Below, one piece after another: positions 6,935 through 14,445 of a stretch of DNA of 27,011 bases. The stretch spans positions 1 through 27,011 of the forward strand of contig CAZLJE010000052.1 in assembly GCA_964559835.1 (NCBI GenBank), given 5' to 3'. The notes beneath the pieces were generated by a model. That model did no database searches and had not been told where the DNA came from. It worked only from the letters and a program-made list of their open reading frames with translations. The stretch comes from DAISJI01 sp964559835. Lineage in GTDB: Bacteria; Acidobacteriota; Terriglobia; Terriglobales; Acidobacteriaceae. A program made the translations under genes and the position numbers. Each line of letters opens with the position of its first letter. Within the stretch, counting starts at the first letter, position 1.

Positions 6935-9103
6935 TTATTTCAGTCCCCGGTGTTCCAGCAGGGCGTCCACGTCCGGTGGACCGCCGTAGAACTCGGCGAA
7001 GAGGAGCTCCGGGTTGCGGGTGCGGCCGCGGGAGAGGATTTTCGCGCGGAGGAAGTCGCCGTTGGCACGTTGCAATCCGCCGTGACGCGCGAACCATTTC
7101 TCCGTATCGCGAGCCAGCACCTCGCTCCAGATGTACGCGTAGTATCCCGCCGAATATCCGCCGGCAAACGCGTGCGAGAAGTAGGGCGTGTGATAACGCG
7201 GCGGCACCGGGCCGTATTCCAGCCCGGCTTTCTTGAGCGTCGCGGTCTCGAAGGACATCACCTGCTCGGCGGGCGGCGTTTGCGTCGCCGGCATCTGGTG
7301 CCACGCCTGGTCGACGATGGCGGCGGCGATGTACTCGGTCGTCGCGAAGCCCTGGCCGAACTTCTCGGCGGCGATGACTTTGTCGAGCAGTTCCTTCGGC
7401 ATGGGCTCGCCGGTCTGGTAGTGCTTCGCATAATGGGCGAAGACTTTCGGATCGCGCGCCCACATCTCGTTGTACTGCGAGGGGAACTCGACGAAGTCGC
7501 GCGGCACCGATGTGCCCGCGAGCGATTCATACCGAACGTCGGAGAACATGCCGTGCAGCGCGTGTCCGAACTCGTGGAACATGGTGGTGACTTCGTCGAA
7601 GGTGAGCAGCGTCGGCTGTCCGGCGGCGGGCTTGTGGATGTTCAGGTTGTTGGAAACGACCGGCTTGGCCGCGAACAGCTTTGATTGCTCGACGTAGCTG
7701 TTCATCCATGCGCCACCGCGCTTGCTGTCGCGCGCGTAGTAGTCGGCGAGGAAGATGGCGAGCGGCGTGCCGTCGGCGTTGAACACTTCGAAGACGCGCA
7801 CGTCCGGCTGATAAACCGGCAGGTCGTGACGCTCCTTGAAGGTGATGCCGTAGAGTTCATGCGCGGCGTAGAAGAGACCGTCCTGCATGACGCGGTTGAG
7901 CTCGAAGTAAGGCTTCACCTGCGCCTGATCGAATCCGAACTTCGACTTCCGCACCTGCTCGGCGTAGAACGACCAATCCCACGGTTCGAGCTGGAATGCC
8001 GTGCCGTTCGACGCCTTCGCCTGCTCGTCGATCAGCTGCTCGTTGTAGGAGGCTTCCTTTTTGGCGTTGGCGATGGCCGCTGGAACCAGGCCGGCGAGCA
8101 TCTTGTTGACGTTCGCGGGCGTGGCAGCCGTGCCGTCGGCGACAGCGTAAGACGCGTAATCGGGATAGCCGAGCAGCGCGGCCTTCTCGGCGCGCAGCTT
8201 CGCGAGCTGGGCGACGATCGGGGTGTTGTCGTACGGCCCGCCGAGATTGCGGTTGATCGACGCCTTGTAGATCTTCTCGCGCACAGCGCGGTTCTTCAGT
8301 TGCGCGAGCACGGGCTGGATGGTGGTGTTCTGGAGGGTGATGACCCATTTTCCTTCCAGCTTGCGCGCCTTCGCCGCCTCGGCCGCGGAGCTGATCTGCT
8401 CGGGCGAGAGGCCGTCGAGATCGGCGACGTTATCGAGGACGACCGCCGATTCCTGCGTCGCTTTCAAGACGTTCTGCGAGAACTTCGTGGTCAACGCGGC
8501 CATCTGCTCGTTGAGCTGCTTGAGGCGAGTTTTGTCGGACTCGGAGAGCTTCGCGCCGGCGCGGACGAAGACCAGGTGCGTGCGCTCGAGCAGTTGCAGC
8601 GATTCCGGATCGAGGTTGAGGCTGGCGCGTTTCTCGTAGAGGGCGTCGATGCGCGCGAAGAGGAGAGGATCGAGTTCGATGGCGTCGTTGTGCGCAGACA
8701 GCTTGGGTGCCATTTCGGAGGCGATCTTCAGGATCTCGGGGTTCGTGTTCGACGCGTTGAGATTGAAGAACACCTGCGACACGCGCGTGAGCAACCGGCC
8801 CGACTTCTCGTAGGCGACGAGCGTGTTATCGAATGTCGCCGCTTCGGGATTGTGATCGATGGCGTCGATCTCTCTGCGCTGCTCGGCCATTCCGGCTTCG
8901 AAGGCAGGACGGAAATCCGCGTCCTTGATGCGTTCGAAGGGAGGGAACTGATAGGGAAGCGTGCTGGGTTTGGCGAACGGGTTTTCGGTAGACATGGTCT
9001 GCGCGGGCGGCTGGGCAATGAGTGTGTTTTGAGATGACATCATCAGGATGACTACGGCGATCGCCGCGATCAGGGGCAGCGAGCGGATAAATCCATTATG
9101 CAT
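6935..9103 (-). CDS. dcp: Exported M3-family peptidyl-dipeptidase (Dcp-like)
   Basis: A 722-residue zinc metallopeptidase of family M3, which releases dipeptides or small fragments from oligopeptides. The metal site is intact: HEFGH at 510-514 in FHEFGHALHGMF, third ligand E539 in FVEFPSQ. The substrate-binding C-terminus is also typical (RYHTPYFSHAFAGGYSAGYY, 636-655). Residues 1-36 form a signal peptide or N-anchor (IAAIAVVILMM, then IAQPPAQ), so the enzyme should act in the periplasm, unlike cytoplasmic E. coli Dcp. Length matches the Dcp branch. The ATG at 9103 has GGAG about 7 bases upstream; longer in-frame extensions to 9310 lack such support. A TACAAT (minus strand, 9181-9176) could be its -10 box. 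Monocistronic. Confidence 0.93.
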   Translation of the reverse strand: MHNGFIRSLPLIAAIAVVILMMSSQNTLIAQPPAQTMSTENPFAKPSTLPYQFPPFERIKDADFRPAFEAGMAEQRREIDAIDHNPEAATFDNTLVAYEKSGRLLTRVSQVFFNLNASNTNPEILKIASEMAPKLSAHNDAIELDPLLFARIDALYEKRASLNLDPESLQLLERTHLVFVRAGAKLSESDKTRLKQLNEQMAALTTKFSQNVLKATQESAVVLDNVADLDGLSPEQISSAAEAAKARKLEGKWVITLQNTTIQPVLAQLKNRAVREKIYKASINRNLGGPYDNTPIVAQLAKLRAEKAALLGYPDYASYAVADGTAATPANVNKMLAGLVPAAIANAKKEASYNEQLIDEQAKASNGTAFQLEPWDWSFYAEQVRKSKFGFDQAQVKPYFELNRVMQDGLFYAAHELYGITFKERHDLPVYQPDVRVFEVFNADGTPLAIFLADYYARDSKRGGAWMNSYVEQSKLFAAKPVVSNNLNIHKPAAGQPTLLTFDEVTTMFHEFGHALHGMFSDVRYESLAGTSVPRDFVEFPSQYNEMWARDPKVFAHYAKHYQTGEPMPKELLDKVIAAEKFGQGFATTEYIAAAIVDQAWHQMPATQTPPAEQVMSFETATLKKAGLEYGPVPPRYHTPYFSHAFAGGYSAGYYAYIWSEVLARDTEKWFARHGGLQRANGDFLRAKILSRGRTRNPELLFAEFYGGPPDVDALLEHRGLK

Positions 9104-9286
9104 GACGGGTCTCCGCGGCGCTGCGTGCGATGGCAGAAAGCAGCGCCGGTTTTGGCATGAACGGCGTAACGAGCGATTGTACCGGGCGGCGCGCACAGGT
9201 ATTGACGAAAAAGAATGGAGAAGAACGTTAGGGAGGCGCCGAAATGGGAAAGAATACGACGCTGAGGAACGCTGATCAAAAGCATT

Positions 9287-9316
9287 CACCGCAGAGGGCA
9301 CGGAGGACACGGAAGG
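9287..9316. repeat. Nine/ten-base tandem repeat in a divergent spacer
   Basis: CACCGCAGAGGG, CACGGAGGA, CACGGAAGG: degenerate units of the same family as those at 19301-19335 and 21221-21255. It lies between the Dcp gene and the membrane-protein gene that starts at 9373. The remainder of 9104-9372 shows nothing else beyond a possible minus-strand -10 box. Confidence 0.6.
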
Positions 9317-9372
9317 AGCGGACGCCGAATAAAGAAAAAATCGACGGGTGCGGCGAGTAGCGTGTGCTTAGA

Positions 9373-10109
9373 ATGGGGCCGATGAAAGCGTGGATGATCT
9401 TCGCCGTTGGCGTCCTCGTATTGCTCGCCACGATTTTCCTTCCTGCATACCAGGCGCTGATTTTACCCGCATGCGCGTTCGCACTCACCGTCTGCGTGGT
9501 CGCAGGTTTTCTGATGAAGCCGCGACGCGACGTGTTCTACATCAGAACGTCGCTCGTCCGCCGCGATTTCGACGGAGACATCTGGCAGGAGCATGAACGG
9601 ATTGCAGTGCGAGTTGAAATCGCGCGGCTTTGGATGTTGTTCGTCCCGGCATTTTCCGGGGCTGCGTTCTTCATCGTAATGGCGGCTCATGGCAGCGGCT
9701 GGAGAGTCGATCTGTTGGGATCGAAATCAACACAGCAGTGCTATACGGTTTGCGTGGGTTCGAAGTTTTTGTCGTGTGGGTCCTGTCGCGATGGCTGAGA
9801 GAGCGTTGGATACTCCGGGATGCGCAGGCATGCAGTGTACGGAGTATGCGAATTGAGGGCGGATACGTGACGTATGCATTCACGCTTCCGAACGGAGAGT
9901 TCTACGGTGGAGAAGGAGCGACGTTCCAGTTCCGCCCAAGAGAGTTGGTAACCCTTGTGCTATACGACATAAAGAACCCTGATGCAAACCTCATCGTTAT
10001 GAGCTGTGTCTTTCATAGACTGAAAGTAATCGGCCGAGGTGTAACAGATCTAGAGGCTGCAAAAACATCAGCATCTCTGGTCGCGAAACCTGTGCGGTTG
10101 CAAGCGTGA
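9373..10109 (+). pseudogene. Membrane protein gene split by an apparent -1 frameshift
   Basis: Two overlapping frames read as one protein. The first (from ATG 9373; 9364 and 9382 are alternatives) gives two N-terminal membrane helices (MIFAVGVLVLLATIFLPAY, LILPACAFALTVCVVAGFLM), a soluble segment and a third helix (FVPAFSGAAFFIVMAA), then degenerates into Cys-rich nonsense and stops at 9798. The other frame continues sensibly from about 9720: IEINTAVLYGLRG, a helix (FEVFVVWVLSRWL) and a C-terminal domain (VTYAFTLPNGEFYGGEGATFQF) ending at 10109. One extra G in GGG at 9717-9719 would join them as ...DLLG-IEINT.... Whether this is a real mutation, programmed slippage or a sequencing error cannot be told. 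Lower GC than the neighbours. Family not recognised. Confidence 0.65.
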
Positions 10110-10246
10110 ACATTGCGGGCGAGGAGCTCCGGGTGCTGAGGACGGAGGAGTACATCCAGCGAGTCCAGTCGATCTGCGACGAAGCGCTGGTAGATTGTGA
10201 GCGTGATGGTATATACCGCGAACTGAGTGAAAATAAACATCGATGA
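10106..10246 (+). CDS. 46-residue ORF coupled to the preceding gene
   Basis: Begins with GTG overlapping the upstream stop in a GTGA arrangement (10106-10109), the classic sign of translational coupling, and runs 46 codons to TGA at 10244-10246. The product is charged and helical: EELRVLRTEEYIQRVQSICD, then EALVDCERDGIYRELSENKHR. No homologue is recognised. Its composition resembles the preceding frame. It would be cytoplasmic and could partner the membrane protein. GCGGGCGAGGAG lies inside the reading frame, not upstream, so initiation would depend on coupling. Confidence 0.45.
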   Translation: MNIAGEELRVLRTEEYIQRVQSICDEALVDCERDGIYRELSENKHR

Positions 10247-10344
10247 ACGAAAGATGAAGAATGGTAAAGCGGGGCACCTCGGGCCAACTCCGGCGAAGGC
10301 GTGAATCTCTAACCTTCAGAACATCTGGCACCAGAGTAGTCATG

Positions 10345-10362
10345 TTGGGGGCGCTGCCCCAA
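10345..10362 (+). promoter_or_regulatory. Leader hairpin upstream of the Asp/Arg-rich protein
   Basis: TTGGGG (10345-10350), a 6-base loop and CCCCAA (10357-10362), in the leader 25 bases before the start codon at 10387. A further small palindrome, CTGGCACCAG, lies just upstream (10325-10334). Possibly a translational control or mRNA-stability structure; no known riboswitch class matched. Confidence 0.3.
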
Positions 10363-10386
10363 AGCGGCGCTCACGAAGGGAGAGGT

Positions 10387-10746
10387 ATGCGGAAATTGCA
10401 GATTTTCGGTTCGATGCTCCTGATAGCAGCGTTGGGAGCGCCGGTGATGGCTAAGGCGCAGGACCAGGACGACCATAACCGTAACCGCGTCCAGGACCGG
10501 GACCGGGACCACGCCCGGATGCCGCAATCAGATCGCGATGACCAGGGCCGGGTATACGACCCGTACCGGCGCGATTATCACGCGTGGGACTCGAATGAGC
10601 AGCGGTACTACGGTCAGTGGGCGGCGCAGCACCGTTACCAGAACCGCGAGTACACGCAGTTGAACTCACGCCAGCAGCGCAACTACTGGAAGTGGCGTCA
10701 CCAGCAGATGGACCGCGATCGGGACCACGACAACGATCGGCACTAA
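10387..10746 (+). CDS. Small secreted Asp/Arg/Tyr-rich protein
   Basis: A 119-residue exported protein of unknown function. Residues 1-25 are a signal peptide (MRKLQIFGSMLLIAALGAPVM, cleavage near AKA-QD). The mature chain is almost free of hydrophobic segments and begins and ends with Asp/Arg/His-rich low-complexity stretches (DRDRDH, DRDRDHDNDRH). Between them lies an aromatic core with regularly placed Tyr and Trp (RRDYHAWDSNEQRYYGQWAA, then NYWKWRHQQMD). The His- and Asp-rich ends could bind metal, but that is conjecture. ATG 10387 is preferred because GGGAGAGG precedes it and the signal peptide starts there; the open frame extends upstream to 10261. A strong terminator follows, so the gene is a single unit. 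Confidence 0.82.
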   Translation: MRKLQIFGSMLLIAALGAPVMAKAQDQDDHNRNRVQDRDRDHARMPQSDRDDQGRVYDPYRRDYHAWDSNEQRYYGQWAAQHRYQNREYTQLNSRQQRNYWKWRHQQMDRDRDHDNDRH

Positions 10747-10781
10747 CACCAGTGCTTAGTTCTAAGTTGAAATAGTTAAGC

Positions 10782-10811
10782 AACGGCGGCCCGCCAAGGC
10801 CGCCGTTTTTT
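10782..10811 (+). terminator. Intrinsic terminator
   Basis: AACGGCGGCC (10782-10791) pairs perfectly with GGCCGCCGTT (10798-10807) around the loop CGCCAA, and the T-run continues to 10811. It ends the transcript of the Asp/Arg-rich protein gene whose stop is at 10746. Confidence 0.9.
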
Positions 10812-10861
10812 GTTCGTTTTCGGCATTTCCCATTTTGAAATCGAGTACGCATTTTGGCGCA

Positions 10862-10888
10862 TTGACCACGCACCGCGCGCGTTACAGT
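10862..10888 (+). promoter_or_regulatory. Candidate promoter of the radical SAM gene
   Basis: TTGACC (10862-10867), a 15-base spacer and TACAGT (10883-10888). The spacer is short and the -10 match only fair. It is the best pair between the upstream terminator and the start at 10922. Confidence 0.3.
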
Positions 10889-10921
10889 TAGGCGTTGGAA
10901 TTTTATTGCCGCGAGGGATAT

Positions 10922-12298
10922 ATGTCCGCGTCTACGAGGTTCCGCATCGATGCCGAAGTCCATGACCGCCTGGTCGGTTCCGAAGTACAAAGAACACAAC
11001 TGAAACCTAAGGGACTCACGCTGCCCGAGCCAGTGTTTCCGCAGCATCCGGAGTGGCTGAACGATCCGGGGCCGGAACATTTTCCCGAGAAACGACATTG
11101 GGGCGCGGGGCGCACTGGGCGGACGATGCGCGGATGGCTGGCGCCGTATCTGCGCTCGCGGCTCTTGCCCGGCGAGTTTCATCCGATCACGGCGTACTTC
11201 TTCACGGATTACAAGTGCAATCTCGACTGCTGGTACTGCCCCTCGTTCGACAACACGGTGCAGGGCATGACCGAGGACACGGCGCGGCGCGCAGTCGATT
11301 GGCTGCATGCGAGCGGCTGCCGGGTGCTGGCGCTGATGGGAGGCGAACCGCTGCTGCGTCCGAAGTTCGTGCACAAGGTGGTGGATTACGCGGCGAAGAA
11401 GGGATTCTGGATCTACATCGCGACCAACGCGCGGCTGCTGCGTCCGGAGGTGGCCGACCGGCTCGGAGATGCGGGCCTGGCGGTGTTCAACGTCGCGGTG
11501 GACGCGTGGGACGAGAAGCCCGGATTGCCGAAGGCGCTGGTGCCGATCCAGAAGAATGTCGAGTACCTGATGCGGAAGCAGTACGTATTCGGCTCGATGA
11601 TGTTTTTCAACATCAATATCTGCCGCAATAATCACGAGGACGTGCGGCGCTTGACCGAGTACGCACACGAGCACCGCTTCGCGACCGACTACCACATCAA
11701 CGAGACACCGATGCTCGATCCCGGCAGCCACTTCAAGCACTTCAACGACAACCCGACGTACATACGCCCGGAGGATTGGGGCGCGATCGATGAACTGGTG
11801 GACTGGATCGTCGAGAAGAACAAGGCCGGCTACCAGATGGTGAATTCCGTGCAGCGGCTGCTGGAGATGAAGGCGTTCGTGCGCATGGCGTCGGGCGTGG
11901 ACATCAAGAAGACAGGCTGGAACGGCGACGGCTCGGGTACGAACGGCGAAACGGCGAAGGTGTTGAAGACCATCCCGGGGATCGTGGAGGCGAACGGCGA
12001 AGTGCACTTCGCGGAGTGGAATTGCCGCGCCGGACAGAATAACGTCATCGTGCGGACGGACGGGACGATCGGGCCGTGCTTCCCGATGTATTCCGCCACG
12101 TACGACTGGGGCACCATCGATGATCCGAAATTCGATTGGAAGCAACTACAGGACATGAAGAAGACGTGCCAGAGACATTGCTTCTCGACGCTGAACCATA
12201 ATCTCGCCTACTGCTACGACGCCAAACGCGTGGTCAAGTGGATATGGAAGCAGACGCGGAACGGGTTCCAGGGCGGGGCGCAGAGCTTTGAAGATTAG
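10922..12298 (+). CDS. Radical SAM protein with a C-terminal cysteine-rich (SPASM-like) region
   Basis: A 458-residue iron-sulfur enzyme. The radical SAM cluster motif is CNLDCWYC (C99, C103, C106), followed by the SAM-binding LMGGEPLL (138-145) and a TIM-barrel pattern (WIYIATNARLL, VFNVAVDAWDE). Five cysteines near the end (C368, C386, C416, C420, C431) would hold an auxiliary cluster, as in SPASM or twitch proteins. An N-terminal extension of about 85 residues before the barrel is unassigned. ATG 10922 follows GAGGGA; a TTG at 10895 is less likely. A glycosyltransferase and a PAP2 phosphatase follow on the same strand after a 186-base spacer, suggesting lipid, hopanoid or glycolipid chemistry, or peptide modification. 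The substrate cannot be read from sequence. Confidence 0.9.
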   Translation: MSASTRFRIDAEVHDRLVGSEVQRTQLKPKGLTLPEPVFPQHPEWLNDPGPEHFPEKRHWGAGRTGRTMRGWLAPYLRSRLLPGEFHPITAYFFTDYKCNLDCWYCPSFDNTVQGMTEDTARRAVDWLHASGCRVLALMGGEPLLRPKFVHKVVDYAAKKGFWIYIATNARLLRPEVADRLGDAGLAVFNVAVDAWDEKPGLPKALVPIQKNVEYLMRKQYVFGSMMFFNINICRNNHEDVRRLTEYAHEHRFATDYHINETPMLDPGSHFKHFNDNPTYIRPEDWGAIDELVDWIVEKNKAGYQMVNSVQRLLEMKAFVRMASGVDIKKTGWNGDGSGTNGETAKVLKTIPGIVEANGEVHFAEWNCRAGQNNVIVRTDGTIGPCFPMYSATYDWGTIDDPKFDWKQLQDMKKTCQRHCFSTLNHNLAYCYDAKRVVKWIWKQTRNGFQGGAQSFED

Positions 12299-12340
12299 GG
12301 CGCAGAGGGCGTAGGGCTCAGGGCGTAGGGCATAGGGCGG
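12297..12340. repeat. Heptamer array at the radical SAM stop codon
   Basis: Units AGGGCGC, AGGGCGT, AGGGCTC, AGGGCGT, AGGGCAT, AGGGCGG, with a 2-base slip after the first. The first unit overlaps the TAG stop at 12296-12298. The rest of the spacer to 12484 holds a small CGGCTAAAGCCG palindrome (12403-12414) and no gene. Confidence 0.85.
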
Positions 12341-12467
12341 CTGATCGCAATACTCAATGCGGACCGCACGCATATGGTCACCCGGATGCGGGGGGCCATC
12401 ACCGGCTAAAGCCGAGCCCTTCCGAGAGCACTGCCCGAAAGCACTGCGCCGACGGCGCCACCTGGTA

Positions 12468-12473
12468 CATAAT
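12468..12473 (+). promoter_or_regulatory. Candidate -10 box just before the glycosyltransferase
   Basis: CATAAT lies 11 bases before the ATG at 12485, implying a very short or nearly absent leader. No Shine-Dalgarno sequence precedes the ATG, which fits a near-leaderless message. No good -35 is visible. Confidence 0.3.
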
Positions 12474-12484
12474 TGCAGCCCTGC

Positions 12485-13558
12485 ATGGCGAACATCTTGT
12501 ATGGGGTGAACGGCGAAGGGGCGGGGCACTCGACGCGGTCGAAGGAAGTCATCGCACATCTCCAGCGGCAGGGACACACGCTACACGTCGTGTCGTTCGA
12601 CCGCGGCCTACAGAACCTGAGCCGCGATTTCGAAGTCACGGAGATTTACGGGCTGCGGTTCGCGTACGTGAACAACCGCGTGCGGTACGGAAAGACGGTC
12701 GCGAAAAACCTGGTGACGGCGCCGCAGGCGCGGCGGAGTTTCTCGCGGTTGATGGAACTCGCGGACCAGTGGAGGATCGACGTGGTGTGCACGGACTTCG
12801 AGCCGCTGTCGTGCCGCGTCGGGCACCGCAAGCGCCTGCCGGTGATCTCGATCGACAACCAGCACACGCTAACGAACGCCAGCGTTAGCTATCCAAAAGA
12901 GTACCGTCGCGAAGCCGCCGCGGCGAAACTGGTGACGCGCTGCATGACGCACGGGGCAGATGCGTACATCGCGATCTCGATCTTCGAGGCTGCGGTACGG
13001 AAGAAGAACACGTTTGTATTTCCGCCGATCCTGCGGACGGAAGTGCTCCAGGCGCGGCCGGCGACGGGCGAGCACGTAATTGTGTACGTGACGTCGCCGT
13101 CACCGGAGTTGATGCGCCTGCTGCGGAATGTGCGCGCGCGGTTCGTGTGCTACGGGTTCGATCGCGAGGGCGAGGAAGGGGACCTGGTATTCAAGAAGCC
13201 GAGCATGGACGGCTTCCTGCAAGACCTGGTGACGTCGAAGGCGGTGATCGCGAATTCGGGGTTCTCGCTGTTAAGCGAGGCGCTGCATCTCGGAAAGCCG
13301 TATCTCGCCGTGCCGGTGAAGCGTCAGTTCGAGCAGGTGTTCAATGCGTATTACGTGGGAAAGATGAACTACGGCGCGTACTGGGAGGAACTGGACAAAG
13401 AGCGTATCGATTCGTTCCTGTTCAACCTGGATGCGTATCGAGGAGCGCTGGCCAATTATCCGCGCGAGGGGAACACAGCGCTGTTTGCAAAACTCGATGA
13501 GCTCATCGCGAAGCACGCGCCTGCCGCGAAGGCGCAAAGGGTGTCCGCAGCAGGCTGA
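12485..13558 (+). CDS. MJ1255/MurG-like glycosyltransferase
   Basis: A 357-residue GT-B-fold glycosyltransferase. The N-terminal Rossmann-like domain starts with ILYGVNGEGAGHSTRS (4-19), the glycine-rich acceptor-side loop of the MJ1255/VC2487 group and MurG. The C-terminal domain carries the nucleotide-sugar site: ANSGFSLLSEALHLGKPYL (256-274), then VPVKRQFEQVFNAYYV (277-292), equivalent to the G..S..E..G.P....P...Q..NA pattern. No signal peptide or membrane helix is seen, so it would work at the cytoplasmic face, probably on a lipid or cell-envelope acceptor. The ATG at 12485 is chosen over TTG 12473. It is followed after 5 bases by a PAP2 phosphatase gene, a clear operon. Donor and acceptor are unknown. 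Confidence 0.87.
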   Translation: MANILYGVNGEGAGHSTRSKEVIAHLQRQGHTLHVVSFDRGLQNLSRDFEVTEIYGLRFAYVNNRVRYGKTVAKNLVTAPQARRSFSRLMELADQWRIDVVCTDFEPLSCRVGHRKRLPVISIDNQHTLTNASVSYPKEYRREAAAAKLVTRCMTHGADAYIAISIFEAAVRKKNTFVFPPILRTEVLQARPATGEHVIVYVTSPSPELMRLLRNVRARFVCYGFDREGEEGDLVFKKPSMDGFLQDLVTSKAVIANSGFSLLSEALHLGKPYLAVPVKRQFEQVFNAYYVGKMNYGAYWEELDKERIDSFLFNLDAYRGALANYPREGNTALFAKLDELIAKHAPAAKAQRVSAAG

Positions 13559-13563
13559 CACGA

Positions 13564-14256
13564 ATGCCGATCGACCCGGAACTTCCATCCATAGAACGCG
13601 AACCGGCGCCGCCAGCGTCGATGCGGGCGGTGATCCTCGGCAGCCTTGCGGCCGCCGTGGTCGCGCTGGCGCTGTTTTCGTGGATCGCCGATGAGGTGGG
13701 TGAAGGAAGCACGCGGCAGTTTGACGAGTCCATCCGCGGCTGGGTGCATCAGTTCGCGTCGCCGCCGCTGACGACGGCGATGAAGGTCATCTCGGCGCTC
13801 GGGTCGGAAGTGCTGGTGCTGGTGTTTATCGTCGCAGTCGTGACGTTCCTCAAAATACGGTGGCGGCGCGCGGCGATCTGGATGATGTTGACGATGGCCG
13901 GAGGACTGGTGCTGGAAGTCGTATTGAAGCACGAGTTCCATCGCACGCGGCCGGCGCCGTTCTTCGGCATGTCGCCACACAGCTACAGCTTTCCGAGCGG
14001 GCACTCGCTGATGTCGTTCTGCATCTACGGCGTGCTCGCCGGGTTGGTGACGGCACGTATCCGCTCGGCGCCGTTGCGTGTCCTGATTTGGGTCTCGGCC
14101 GCGGTTCTGGTCGGCGCAATTGGCTTGTCGCGGATCTATCTCGGAGTGCATTATCCCAGCGACGTAGTGGCGGGATACCTCGCGGCGGCGCTGTGGGTGA
14201 GCACGCTGATCGCGGCCGATCGCGTGCGGAGACACAAGCGGCCGCGAAAAGGATGA
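13564..14256 (+). CDS. PAP2-family membrane phosphatase
   Basis: A 230-residue integral membrane phosphatase of the phosphatidic acid phosphatase 2 type. All three catalytic motifs are intact: KHEFHRTRP (122-130), PSGH (144-147) and SRIYLGVHYPSD (189-200), with H147, R190, H196 and D200 as key residues. About six hydrophobic helices are spread through residues 22-215. Such enzymes dephosphorylate lipid phosphates or undecaprenyl diphosphate outside the inner membrane. The gene starts 5 bases after the glycosyltransferase stop, so the two are likely co-translated: the phosphatase may process the lipid phosphate made or used by that enzyme, or recycle the carrier. The exact substrate is undetermined. 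Confidence 0.93.
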   Translation: MPIDPELPSIEREPAPPASMRAVILGSLAAAVVALALFSWIADEVGEGSTRQFDESIRGWVHQFASPPLTTAMKVISALGSEVLVLVFIVAVVTFLKIRWRRAAIWMMLTMAGGLVLEVVLKHEFHRTRPAPFFGMSPHSYSFPSGHSLMSFCIYGVLAGLVTARIRSAPLRVLIWVSAAVLVGAIGLSRIYLGVHYPSDVVAGYLAAALWVSTLIAADRVRRHKRPRKG

Positions 14257-14260
14257 ATGC

Positions 14261-14295
14261 CTCACGGCTCATGGCAGAGGGCACATGGCTCAGGG
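14261..14295. repeat. Heptamer array after the PAP2 gene
   Basis: Units CTCACGG, CTCATGG, CAGAGGG, CACATGG, CTCAGGG, beginning 4 bases after the PAP2 stop codon. The rest of the spacer to 14445 has no recognised element. Confidence 0.75.
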
Positions 14296-14445
14296 GCCCA
14301 AACAGGCCCACATCTGGTCAGGTAAGGCGAGTGCCTGATTCCCCACCGGCGTGAACCACGGTAATGTGGGGTCCTCAAAATCAAGCGCAACTCTTGAAGC
14401 AGTTTGCTGTCTAAGTGCTTACACCCAGAGCTGGAAAGGGAACGT

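Noticed and set aside
7685..9037. 450-codon plus-strand open frame opposite the M3 peptidase
   Set aside because: Antisense shadow with Arg/Val/Leu-biased composition and no domain.
10451..12145. 564-codon open frame on the minus strand opposite the radical SAM gene
   Set aside because: High-GC shadow: His/Arg-rich, no recognisable domain, crosses the intrinsic terminator, and the opposite strand encodes a clear enzyme.
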